A stretch of 64,000 nt of DNA from Sambucus nigra (taxonomy: Eukaryota > Streptophyta > Magnoliopsida > Dipsacales > Adoxaceae), in assembly GCA_949130495.1 (NCBI GenBank), contig OX422210.1:496535760-496599759 (forward strand). Reading direction: 5' to 3'. Under the pieces are notes generated by a model. It worked only from the letters and a program-made list of their open reading frames with translations. It made no database searches and had not been told where the DNA came from. This document shows positions 28,271-41,950 of the stretch, piece by piece. Position numbers and translations under genes: made by a program. The first letter of the stretch is position 1, and every line of letters starts with the position of its first letter.

Positions 28271-31200
28271 CCTCACACGGTACCATTGTAACAACTAAGA
28301 ACTAAACGTGCGATCACGGGTCTCCCGGTTTGCGAATATGATGATAATTTGCATATTTCTAGAATTAGGCATGAAAACATGGCGTTAGAGGGTGAAAACC
28401 AGAAACAGCCCCCGAACGGCTCCGTGAGTGGCACCAACACCTCACACGGGACCAATGCAACATGTAAGAACTGAACGCGCGATCAAGGGTCTCCCTATTT
28501 GAGAAAATGATGATAATTTGAATATTCCTAGATTTAGGCATAGAAATATAGAGTTAGCGGGTGAGAACCCAAAACTGCCCCCGAACAGCCCCGTGGGACG
28601 GGATCAATGTAACTCCTAGGAACTAATCGCGCGATCACGGGAATCATGATTTGATAAAATTCTAATAATTTGCATATTTATAGACTTAGGCATAAAAACA
28701 TGGGGTTAGTGGGTGAAAACCTGAAACAACACTCGAACGGGTCCGTAACTGGCACCAACACCTCACACGGGACTAGTGTAAATCGTAAGAACTGAACGTG
28801 CAATCACGGGTCTCCCGATTTATGAATACGATAATAATTTGTATATTTCTAGGCTTAGGCATAAAAATATGGAATTAGTGGGTGAAAACCCGAAACATCC
28901 CCCGAACGGCTCCGTGAGTGGCACCAACACCTCCCACGGGTCCAATCTATCTTGCAGGAACTGATCGCGCGATCATGGGAGTCTCGGTTTGAGAAAAGGA
29001 TGATAATTTTCATATTTCTAGACTTAGGCATAAAAACATGGGGTTAGTGGGTGAAAACCCGAAACAACCCGATGAGTGGCACAAAAACCTCGCATGGGAC
29101 CAATGTAAATCGTAGGAATTGACCGCATGATCAAGGGACTCTCGATTTGAGAATACAATGATAATTTTCGTATTTCTAGATTTAGGCTTAAAAACATGGT
29201 GTTAGTGGATGAAAACCCAAAACAGCCCTCGAATGGCTCCATGAGTGGAACAAACACCTTACACAGGACCAATGTAACTCGTTAGAACTGAACACGCGAT
29301 CACGGGTCTCTCAGTTTGAGAAAATGATGACAATTTGCATATTTCTAGACTTAGGCATAAAAACATGGCGTTAGAGGGTCAAAACCTAAAGCATCCCCTA
29401 AACGGCCCGTGAGTGGCACCAACACCTCATACGGGCCCAATGTAAATGAACTCATCGCGCGATCTCGAGACTCTCGATTTGATAATACAAGGAAAATTTA
29501 AATATTACTAGATTTAGGATTAAAAACATGGTGTTAGTGGCTGAAAACCCAAAATAGCCCCTTAACAGCCCTGTGAGTGTCACCAACACCTCGCACGGGA
29601 CCAATGTAACTCGTAGAAACTAACCGCGCGATCACAGGAGTCCCGCTTTGGGAATACCATGATATTTTGCATATTTTAAAACTTAGTCTTAAATAATGGC
29701 GTTAGTGGGTGAAAACCCAAAATAACCGCCGAATGGCTCCGTGAGTGGCACCAACACCTCACACGGGACCAATGAAACTCATAGGAACTGACCGCGCGAT
29801 CACAGGACATCCGCTTTTGGAATACCATGATAATTTGCATATTCTTAGACTTAGGCTAAAATACATGGCATTAGTGGGTGAAAACCAAAAATAGCCCCCG
29901 AACGGCTCCGTGAGTGGCACCAACACCTCACACCGGACCAATGTAACTCGTAGGAACTGACCGCGTGATCACATGACTCCTAGTTGAGAAAATGATGATA
30001 ATTAGCATATTTATAGACTTAGGCATAAAAACATGGCGTTAGCTGGTGAAAACCCAAAACAGCCCCCGAACGGCCCCATGAGTGGCACCAACACCTCGCA
30101 GAGGACCAATGTAAGTCGTAGGAACTAATCGCGGGATCACGGGACTCCCGATTTGAGAATTAAATAATATTTGCAAATTTCTAGAGTTAAGCTTAAAAAC
30201 ATGGCTGTAGTTGGTGAAATCACGAAACAACCCCCGAACGGCTCTGTGAGTGGCACCAACACCTCACATGGGACCAATGTAACTCGTAGGAACTGACCAT
30301 GCGATCACTGGACTCCCAATTTGAGAATAAGATGATAATTTTCATATTTCTAAACATAGGCAAAAAAACATGGCATTAGTGGGTGAAAACCCGAAACAGC
30401 CCCCGAACGGCTCGGTGAGTGGCACCAACACCTCGTACGGGAGGAATCTAACTCGTAACAACTGAACTCGCGATCACGGGTCTCCCGGTTTAAGAAAATG
30501 ATGATAATTTGCATATTTCTTTACTTAGCCATAAAAACCTGGCGTTAGCGGGTGAAAACCCAAAACTTCCCCCAAACGGCCCCATGAATGGCACCAACAC
30601 CTCGCACGGGACTAATGTAACCCATAGGAACTGACCGGATTCCCAGTTTGAGAATACGATGATAATTTTCATATTTCAAGACTTACCTTTCAAAAACATG
30701 GCCTTGGTGGGTGAAAACTCAAAACATCCCCTGAACAAGACCGTTAGTGGCACCAACACCTCACAGGAGACCAAGATAACTCGTAGGAACTGACCTCGGA
30801 ATATGATGATAAATTGTATATTTTTAACATAGGCTAAAAATAGGGCGTCAGTGGGTGAAAACCCGAAACAGCTCCTGAGCGGCTCGGTGAGTGGCACCAA
30901 CACCTCTCACGGGACCAATGTAACTCGTAGGAACTGACCACACTATCACGGGACTCCCGATTTGAGAAAACGACGATAATTTGCATATTTCTAGACTTAG
31001 GCATAAAACATGGCGTTAGCGGGTGAATCCCCAAAAATACCCTGAACGGCCCGGTGAGTGGCCTCAACACCTCGTATGAGACCAATGTAACTCGTAGGAA
31101 CTGACTGCATGATCACGGAACTCCCGTTTAAGAATATGACGATAATTTGCATATTTTTAGACTTAGGCTTAAATACGTGGCGTTAATGGGTGAAAGACCA

Positions 31201-32845
31201 AAATAGCCCCCAAACGGCTCCATGAGCGGCACTAACACCTCGCACGGGACCAATGTAACTTGTAGGAACGAACCCCATGATCACGGGACGCCCGGTATGA
31301 GAAAATGATGATAATTTGCATATTTCTAGACTTAGGCCTAAAAACATGGCTTTCGTGGGTAAAAACCCAAAACAACCCCCGAACGGCCCCGTGAGTGGCA
31401 CCAACACCTCACAGAGGACCAATGTAAGTCGTAGGAACTGATCGCGCGATCGTGGTACTCCTGATTTGAGAATACAATGATAATTTGCAAAATTCTAGAC
31501 ATAAGCTTAAAAACATGGCGTTTGTGATTGAAACCATGAAACAGCCCCCGAGCGGCTCTGTGAGTGGCACCAACACCTCGCATGGGACCAATGTAACTCA
31601 TACAAATGGGCCATGCGATCACGGGACTCCCGATTTTAGAATATGATGATAATTTGCATATTTATATACTTAGGTATAAAAACATAGCGTTAGTGGGTGA
31701 AAACCCAGTACAGCCCCCGAACGGCTCAGTGAGTGGCACAAACACCTCACACGGGACCAATGTAACTCGTAACAACTGACCACACGATCACTGGTCTCTT
31801 GGTTTGATAAAATGATGATAATTTGCATATTTCTAGACTTAGGCATAAAAACATGGCGTTAGAGGGTGAAAACCCAAAACATCCTCCGAATGGACCGGTG
31901 AGTGGCACCAACACCTCGTACGGGACCAATGTAACCCGTAAAAATTGATCGCGCGATAACAGGACTCCCGGTTTGATAGTACGATTATAATTTGCATATT
32001 TCAAGACTTACCTTTTAAAACATATCCTTGGTGGGTGAAAACTCAAAATAGCCCCCAAATAAGCCCATTAGTGGCACCAACACCTCGCACGAGACCATTG
32101 TAACTTGTAGAAACTGATCGGGCATTCACGGGTCTCTCAATTCGATAATACGATGATATATTGTGTATTTTTGGACTTAGGCTAAAAACGTGGCGTCTGT
32201 GGGACAATGAGTGTAACCAACACCTCTCACGAGACCAATGTAACTCATAGGAACTGACCGCGCGATCACAGGACTCCCAGTTTGAGAAAACGACAATAAT
32301 TTCCATATTTCTAGACTTAGGCATAAAAACATGGCATTAGCGGGTGAATCCCCAAAAATGTCCCGAAATAGCCCAATGAATGGCACCAACACGTCGCACG
32401 TGACCAATGTAACTCATAGGAACTAACCGCACGATCACGGGACTCCCGGTTTGATAATACAATGATAATTTGCATATTTGTAGGCTTAGGCTTAAATACA
32501 AGGCATTAGTGGGTGAAAACCCGTAACAACCCCTGAACGGCTCTATGAGTGGCATCAACACCTCCCACGGGACCAATGTAACTGGTAGGAACTGACCCCA
32601 TGATCACGGGACTCTCGGATTGAGAAAATGACAATAATTTGCATATTTCTATACTTAGGCATAAAAACATGGTGTTAGTGGGTGAAAACCCAAAACAGTC
32701 CTCGAACGGCCCCGTGAGTGGCACCAACACCTCACAGAGGACGAATGTATGTCGAAGGAACTGATCGCGCGATCATGGGAATCCCAGTTTGAGAATATAA
32801 TGATAATTTACAAATTTGTAGACATAAGCTTAAAAACATGACGTT
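28271..32845 (+). repeat. 169-bp satellite array, block R
   Basis: About 27 monomers between Q1 and P2 that are missing from the Q2/P3 junction at 58815. The first few hundred bases continue Q-type order: 28,320-28,480 resembles 22,460-22,650 and 46,010-46,150. From about 30,600 the block holds two units of about 1.3 kb marked by CTTACC monomers at 30682 and 32007, the same kind that continues into P2 at 33329 and 34637. The monomers are more gapped than elsewhere, with short internal deletions near 30640, 30795 and 32205. The 28,480-30,600 part could not be assigned to another block by eye. Confidence 0.82.
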
Positions 32846-35800
32846 AGTGGGTGAAAACACGAAACATCCCCCAAACGGCTCTTTGAGTGTCACAAACACC
32901 TTGCATGGGACCAACGTAACTCGTACGAACTGACCATGTTATCACGAGACTCTCGGTTTGAGAACATGATCATAATTTTCATATTTCTAGACTTAGGCAT
33001 GAAAACATGGCATTAGTGGGTGAAAACCCGAAACAACCCCCGAACGGCTCAGTGAGTGGCACCAACACCTCACACGGGACCAATGTAACTTGTAAGAACT
33101 GAACATGCGATCACTGGCATCTTGGTTTGAGAAAACGATGATAATTTGCATATTTCAAGACTTAGGCATTAAAACATGGCATTAGAGGGTGAAAATCCAA
33201 AAAATCCTCGAACGGCCTCGTGAGTGGCACCAACACCTCGCACGGGACCAATGTTACCCGTAAGAACTGATCGCGAGATAATCGGACTCCCAGTTTGAGA
33301 ACATGATGATAAGTTGCATATTTCAAGACTTACCTTTTAAAAATATGGCCTTTGTGGTTGCAAACTCAAAATAACCCCTCGAATAAGCCCGTTAGTGGCA
33401 TCAACATCTCACACGAGACCAATGTAAATCGTAGGAACTAACAGCGCATTCACGGGACTCTCGATTCGAGAATACGATGATTAATTGTATATTTTTGTAC
33501 TTAGGCTAAAAACATGGCGTTAGTGGGTGAAAACTTGAAACTTCCCCCGAACAGCTCTTTGAGTGGAACCAACACCCCTTACGGGACCAATGTAACTCAT
33601 AGGAACTGCCCGAGCGATCACGGGACTCCCAGTTTGAGAAAATGATGATAATTTTCATATTTACAGATATAGGTATACAAACATGGCATTAGCGGGTGAA
33701 TCCCAAAAAATGTCACTGAACGGGTCAGTGAGTGGCACCAACACCTCGCACGGGACCAATGTAACACGTAGGAACTGACCGCACGATCACGGGACTCCCA
33801 GTTTGAGAATACAACGATAATTGGCATATTTTTAGGCTTATGCTTAAATACATGGCGTTAGTGGGTGAAAACTCGAAACAACCCCTGAACGGCTCCTTGA
33901 GTGGCACCAACACCTCGCATGGGACCAAAGTAACTCGTAGGAACTGACTCCATGATCACGGGACTCTTGGTTTGAGAAAATGACGGTAATTTTCATATTT
34001 CTAGACTTAGGCATAAAACCATGGCGTTAATGGGTGAAAACCCAAAATAACCCCCGAACAGCCCCGTGAGTGGTACAACACCTCACAGAGGACCAATGTA
34101 AGTCGTAGGAACTGATTACGCAATTACGGGACTCCCAGTTTGAGGATACAACGATAATTTATAAATTTCTTGACATAAGCTTGAAAACATGGCGTTAGTG
34201 GGTGAAAACATGAAACAGCCCCCGCACGGCTCGGTGAGTTGCACCAACACCTCGTATGGGACATTTATAACTCGTACGAACTGACCATGCAATCACGGGA
34301 CTCCTAGTTTGAGAATACGATTATAATTTGCATATTTCTAGACTTAGGCATAAAAACATGGCGTTAGTGGGTGAAAACCTGAACGGCTCAATGAGTGGCA
34401 CAAACACCTCACACGGGACCAATGTAACTCGTAAGAACTGAACTTGCAATCACGGGTCTCTTCGTTTGAGAAAATGATGATAATTTGCATATTTCTAAAC
34501 TCAAGCATAAAAACATGGCGTTAGAGGGTTAAAACCCAAAACATCTCGCACGGGGCCATTATAACCCGTAGGAATTGACCGCGCGATGATCGGACTCCCG
34601 ATTTGAGAACACGATGATAATTTGAATATTTCAAGACTTATCTTTTAAAAACATGTCCTTGGTGGGTGAAAACTGACAAACACCCCCAAACAAACCCGTC
34701 AGTGGCACCAACACCTCTCACGAGACCAATATAACGTGTAGGAACTGACCGAGCATTCACGAGACTCTCAATTCGAGAATACGATGATAAATTGTATATT
34801 TTTGGACTTAGGCTATAAACATGGCGTCAGTGGGTGAAAACCCAAAACAACCCTCGAACGGCTCCATGAGTGGCACCAACACCTACCATGGGACCAATGA
34901 AACTCATAGGAACTGACCCAATGATCACGGGACTCCCGGTTTGAGAAAATGATAATAATTTGCATATTTGTAGACTTAGGCATAAAAACATGGCATTGGT
35001 GGGTGAATCCCCAAAAAGTTCCCCGAACGGCTCCGTGAGTGGTACCAACACCTCACACGGGACCAATGTAACTCGTAGGAACTGACCGCATGTTCACGGG
35101 ACTCCCGGTTTGAGAATACAATGATAATTTGCATATTTTTAGGCTTTGTCTTAAATACATGGGGTTATTGGGTGAAAACTCGAAACAGCCCCCGAATGGC
35201 TCAATGAGTGGTACCAACACCTCGCACGGGACCAATGTAACTCGTAGGAACTCACCCCATTATCACGGGACTCCCGGTTTGAGATAATGATGATAATTTG
35301 CATATTTCTCGATTTAGGCATAAAAACAAGGCGTTAACGGGTGAAAACCTAAAATAGCTCCCGAACGGCCCCATGAGTGGCACCAACACCTCGCTGAGGA
35401 CCAATGTAAGTCGTAGGAACTAATCGCGCGATCGCAGGACTCCCGATCTGACGATACAACAATAATTTTCAAATTTCTAAATAAAAGATTAAAAACATGG
35501 TGTTAGTGGGTGAAAACACTTAACAGCCCACGAACGGCTCTGTGAGTGGCACCAACACCTCGCATAGGACTAATGTGACTCGTATGAACTCACCACGTGA
35601 TCACGGGACTCCCGATTTGAGAAAATGATGATAATTTGCTTATTTATAGCCTTAGGCATAAAAACATGGCATTAGCCGGTGAAAACCCAAAACAGACCCC
35701 GAACGGCCCCATGAGTGGCACCAATACCTCGCAGAGGACCACTGTAAGTCGTAGGAACTGATCATGTGATCACAGGACTCCCGATTTGAGAATACAATAA

Positions 35801-38800
35801 TAATTTCCAAATTTCTAGAATTAATGTTAAGAACATGGCGTTACTAGGTGAAAACACGAAACAACCCCCGAACGGCTCTGTGAGTGGCACCAACACCTCG
35901 CACGGGACAAATGTAACTCGTAGGAACTGACAACACAATCACGGGACTCCTGGTTTGAGAATATGATGATAATTTGCATATTTTCAAACTTAGGCATAAA
36001 AACATGGCGTTAGTGGGTAAAACCCGAAACAGCCCCCAAATTGCTCCGTGAGTGTCACCAACACCTCGCACGGGACCAATCTAACTCGTAGGAACTGACT
36101 GCTTGATCACGAGACTCTCGGTTTAAGAAAATGATGATAATTTTCAAATTTCTATACTTAGGCATGAAAAAATCGGGTTAGTGGGTGAAAACACGAAACA
36201 TCCCTCGAACGGCCCCATAAGTGCCACCAACACCTCGCATGGGACCAATGTAACTCATAGGAACTGATCGCGCGATAACAGGACTCCCGATTTGAGAAAA
36301 TAATGATTATTTGCATATTTATAGACTTAGGCTTAAAAACATGGTGTTAGTGGGTGAAATCCCGAAATAGCCCCCGAACGGCTCTGTGAGTGGCACCAAA
36401 TCTCACATGGGACAAATGTAACTCGTAAGAACTGATCGCGCGATCACGGGTATCTCGGTTTCATAAATTGATGATAATTTTCATACTTCTATACTTAGGT
36501 ATAAAAATATGGCCATAGCGGGTGAGAACCGAAAACAGCACACGAACGGCCGCGTAAGTGGCATCAACACCTTGCACGGGACAAATGTAACTCCCAGGAA
36601 CTGACCACATGATCACGGGACTCTCGGTTTGAGAAAACAATGATAATTTGCATAATTCTAGACTTAGGCATAAAAACATGGGGTTAGTGGGTGAAAACTC
36701 GAAACAACCACCGAACGACCCCGTGAGTGGCCCTAATACCACGTACGAGACCAATGTAACTTGTAGGAACTGACCGTGCGATCACGGGACTCCCGGTTGG
36801 ATAATACAATGATAATATATATATGTCTAGACTTAGGCTTAAAAACATGGTGTTAGTGGGTGAAAACCCGAAATAGCCCCTTTACGGAACCGTGAGTGGC
36901 ACCAACACCTCGCATGGGACCAATGTAACTCGTCTAAACTGACCGCGTGATCACGGGACTCCTAATTTGAGAAAATGATGATAATTTGCATATTTGTAGA
37001 CTAAGGTATAAAAATAAGGTGTTTGCGGGTGAAAACCCAAAACTGCCCCCGAACGGCCCCATGAGTGGCACCAGTACCTCGTAGAGGACCAATGTAAGTC
37101 GTAGGAACTGATCGCGTGATCTCGGGACTCCTGACTTAAGAATAAAATGACAATTTACAAATTTCTAGACTTAAGCTTAAAAACATGGCATTAGTAGGTG
37201 AAAATACGAAACATCCCCCGAACGGCTCTGTGAATGGCACCAACACCTCGCACGGGACCAATATAACTCGTATGAATAGACCGTGTGATCACGGGACTGC
37301 CAATTTGAGAAAATGATGATAATTTACATATTTTTAGACTTAGGTACAAAAACAAGGTGTTTGCGGGTGAAACCAAAAAACAACCCCCGAATGGCCCCAT
37401 GAGTGGCAACAATACCTCGCAGAGGACCAATGCAAGTCGTAGGAACTGATCGCGCGATCACAGGACTCCTGGTTTGAGAATACAATGGTAATTTGAAAAT
37501 ATTGGACTTAAGCTTAAAAACATGGCATTAGTAGGTAAAAACACAAAATAGCCCCCCGAAAGGCTCAGTGAGTGGCACCAACACCTCGCACGGGACAAAT
37601 GTAACTCGTAGGAACTGACCATGCGATCACGGGACTCCCGATTTGAGATTACGATGATAATTTGCATATTTCTAGACATAGGCATAAAAATATGGCATTA
37701 GTGGGTGAAAACTCGAAACAGCCCCCAAACAGCTCCATGAGTGGCACCAACACCTCGCACGAGACCAATGTAACTCGAAGGAACTGACCGCGCAATCACG
37801 ATACTCTCAATTTGAGAAAAGGACAAAATTTTCTTATTTCTGGACTTAGGCATAAAAAAATCGAGTTAGTGGGTGAAAACCCAAAACATCCCCCGGACTG
37901 CCTCGTGAGTGGCACCAACACCTCGCATGGGACCAATCTAACTCGTAGGACCTGACCGCGTGATCATGGGACTCCCGATTTGAGAATATAATGACAACTT
38001 GCATATTTATAGACTTAGTCTTAAAAACATGGTGTTAGTGGGTGAAATCCCGAAACAGCTCCCGAATGGCTCAGTGAATGGTACCAAACCTCACACGGGA
38101 CCAATGTAACTCGTAAGAATGGAACGCGCGATCACGGGTCTCCCAGTTTGAGAAATGGATGATAATTTGCATATTTCTAGACTTATGTATAAAAATATGG
38201 CCTTAGCGGGTGATAACAAAAAACACAGCCCGAAATGGCCCCGTTAGTGGCATCAACACCTTGCACGGGACCATTGTAACTCCTAGGAACTGATCGCGAA
38301 ATCAAGGAACTCTCGATTTGAGAAAATGATGATCAATTGCATAATTGTAGACTTAGCCACAAAAACATGGGGTTTGTTGGTAACAGACACCGAACGGCCC
38401 CGTGAGTGGCCCTAACACCTCGCAGGGGACCAATGTAACTCGTAGGAACTGATCGCGCGATCATGGGAATCCCGATTTGAGAATCCAACGATAATTTACA
38501 TATTTCTAGTCTTAGGCTTAAAAACATGGAGTTAGAGGGGGAAAACCCGAAATAGCCCTTGAACGAATCCGTGAGTGGCACAAACACCTCGCACGGGACC
38601 AATGTAACTCATATGAACTGACCGCGTGATTACGGCACTCCCAGTTTGAGAAAACGATGATAATTTGCATATTTTTAGACTTAGGTATAAAAACATGGTG
38701 TTTGCAGGTGAAAAACCAAAATTACCCCCTAATGGTCCCATGAGTGGCACCAATACCTCGCAGAGGACCAATGTAAGTCGTAAGAACTTATCGCGCGATC

Positions 38801-41800
38801 TCAGGACTCCCGATTTGAGAATACAATGATAATTTGCAAATTTCTAGACTTAAGCTTAAAAACATGGCGTTAGTTGGTGAAAACACAAAATAGCTCCCGA
38901 ACGGCTCTGTGAGTGGCACCACACCTCGCATGGGACCAATGTAACTCGTAGGAATTGACCACGATCACGAGACTCTCGATTTGAGAATACGATGATAATT
39001 TATATATTTTTAGACTTAGGCATGAAAACATGGGGTTAGTGGGTGAAAACCCGAGACCGCCCTCGAACGGCTCCGTGAGTGGACACAACACCTCGCACGG
39101 GACCAATCTAACTCGTAGGAACTGACCACGCGATCACGGGGCTCTCGATTTGAGAAAAGGATGATAATTGGCATATTTTTAGATTTCAGCATAAAAACAT
39201 GGGGTTAGTGGTAAAAAACCGAAACATCCCCCGAACGGTCTAGTGAGTGGCACCAACACCTTGTACGGGACCAATGTAACTCGTAGGAACTGACACCGCG
39301 ATCACGAGACTCTCAGTTTGAGAATACAGTGATAATTTGCATATTTCTAGACCTAGGCATAAAAACATTGGGTTAGTAGGTAAAAACACAAAACAACCCC
39401 CGAACGGCCCCGTGAGTGGCACCAACACCTCGCACGAGACCATTGTAACTCGTAGGAACAGACCGCGCGATCACGAGACTCTTGGTTCGATAGTATGATG
39501 ATAATTTTCATATTTATAGACTTAGGATAAAAGCGTGGCGCCAGTGGTGAAAACCCGAAACAGCCCCCGAACGGCTCTGTGAGTGGTACCAACACCTCTC
39601 ATGGGAGCAATGTTACTCGTAGGAACTGACCGCGTGATCACGGGACTCTTAAATTAACAAAATGATGATAATTTGAATATTTCTAGAGTTAGGCATAAAA
39701 ATATGGCATTAGCGGGTGAGAACCCAAAACAGCCCCCGAACGGCCCCATGAGTGGTACCAACACCTCGCACGGGACCAATGTAAATCGGAGGAACTGGCT
39801 GCGTGATCACGGGAATCCCAATTTAAGAATACAATGATAATTTGTATATTTCTAGACTTAGGCATAAAAATATGGCGTTAGTGGGCGAAAACTCAAAACT
39901 GCCCCCGAACGGCTCTTTGAGTGGCAGCAACTGCTCGCGCGGGACCAATCTAACTCGTAGGAACCGTGCGATCATGGGAATCCCAGTTTGACAATTCGAT
40001 GATAATTTACATATTTCTAGACTTAGGCTATAAAACATGGTGTTAGTGGGTTGAAAACCGAAATAACCCCCGAACGGCTCTGTGAGTGGCACCAACAGCT
40101 CCCACGGGACCAAGGTAACACGTAGGAACTGACCGCATGATCACGGGACTCCCGATTTGAGAATACAACAATAATTATCATATTTCTAGACTTAGGCTTA
40201 AAAACATGGCGTTAGTGGGTGAAAACACGAAACAACCCCTGAACGGCTCTGTAAGTGGCACCAACACCTCGCACAGGACCGATGTAACTCGTAGGAACTG
40301 ATCGTGCGATCACGGGACTCCCGGTTTGAGAATATGATGATAATTTTCATATTTCTAGACTTAGGAATAAAAACATGGTGTTAGTGGGTGATAACCCGAA
40401 ACTGCCCCCGAACAGCTCTTTGAGTTGCACCAACACCTCGCGCGGGACCAATCTAACTCGTAGGAACTATCTGCGCGATCACGGGACTCTGAGTTTGTGA
40501 ATACTATGAAAATTGGCCTATTTATAGACTTAGGCATAAATACATTGAGTTAGAAGATAAAAATCCAAAATAGCCCCCGAATGGCCCAGTGAGTTGCTCC
40601 AACACCTCGCACACGACCAGTGTAACTTGTCGGAACTGTTTGCACGATCACGGGACTCCCAGTTTGAGAAAACGATGATAATTTGTTTATTTCTAGACTT
40701 AGGCATAAAAATATGGGTTTAGTGGGAAAAACTAGAAATTATCCCCGAACGGCCCCGTGAGTGGCGCCAACATCTCGCACGGGACTAATGTAGCTCATAG
40801 GAACTGACCGCGTGATCACAAGACTTTCGGTTTGAGAAAACTATGATAATTTGTATGTTTTTATACTTAGGCAGAAAAAGATAGTGTTAGTGGGTAAAAA
40901 CTCGAAATAACCCCCGAATGTCCCCATTAGTGGAACCAACACCTCATACGGGACTACTGTAAATTGTAGGTACTTACCACGGTATCACAAGACTCCCGAT
41001 TTGAGAATTGGATAATAATTTAAAAATATCAGGACGTAATCAAAATATGGTGTGAGTGGGTGAAAACTCGACACAAACCCCGTACGTCCCCATGAGTGGC
41101 AGTAACACCTCGTATGAGACCAATGTAACTCGTAGGAATTGACCGCATGAACACGGGCCTCTCAGTTTGAGAATATGACGGTAATTTGCATATGTCAAAA
41201 CTTACCTTTTAAAAACATGGCGTTGGTGGGTGAAAACTCAAAATAGCCCCCAAAAAGCCCGATAGTGGCACCAACACCTCGCACGAGACCAATTTAACTT
41301 GTAGAAATAGATCCCGCAATCACGAGACTCTCAGTTCAAGAATACGACGATAATTTGCACATTTTTGGACTTAGGCTAAAAACATGGTGTCAGTGGGTGA
41401 AAACTCGAAATAGCCCCCGAACAGCTTCGTGAGTGGCACCAACACCTCTCATGGGACCAATGTAACTCGCAGGAACTAACTTCGCGATCACGAGACTCCC
41501 AATTTGAGAAAATAATGATAATTTGCATATTTCTATACTTCGGCATAAAAACAGGGCGTTAGCGGGTGAGAACCCAAAACATCCCCCAAACGGCCCCATG
41601 AGTGGCACCAACACCGTGGATGGGACCAATGTAAATTGGAGGAACTAATCGCGCGATCATGGGTCTCTCGATTTGAGAATACAATGATAATTTGTATATT
41701 TCTAGACTTAGGCATAAAAACATGGCAGTAGGGGGTAAAAACCCAAAACTGCCCCTGAATGGCTCTTTGAGTGTCAACAACACCTCACACGGGACCAATT

Positions 41801-41950
41801 TAACTCGTAGGAACTGACCGCACGATCACGAGAGTCCGGTTTTGTGAATACTTTGAAAATTTGCTTATTTCTACACTTAGGCATACATACATTGTGTTAG
41901 AAGTTAAATCCCCAAAATAGCCCCCGAACGGCCTCCTGAGTGGCACCAAC
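32846..41950 (+). repeat. 169-bp satellite array, block P2
   Basis: About 54 monomers collinear with P1 but shorter. About 1.2 kb (seven monomers) present in P1 and P3 is missing near 34830-34990, and about 505 bp (three monomers) is missing near 35580. It keeps one monomer (about 35,900-36,070) that P3 also has and P1 lacks. From 36,461 to 41,950 it follows P1 at 24,050-24,054 bp. At its end about two monomers (the equivalent of 17,910-18,245) are missing before Q2. No gene is visible. Confidence 0.9.
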
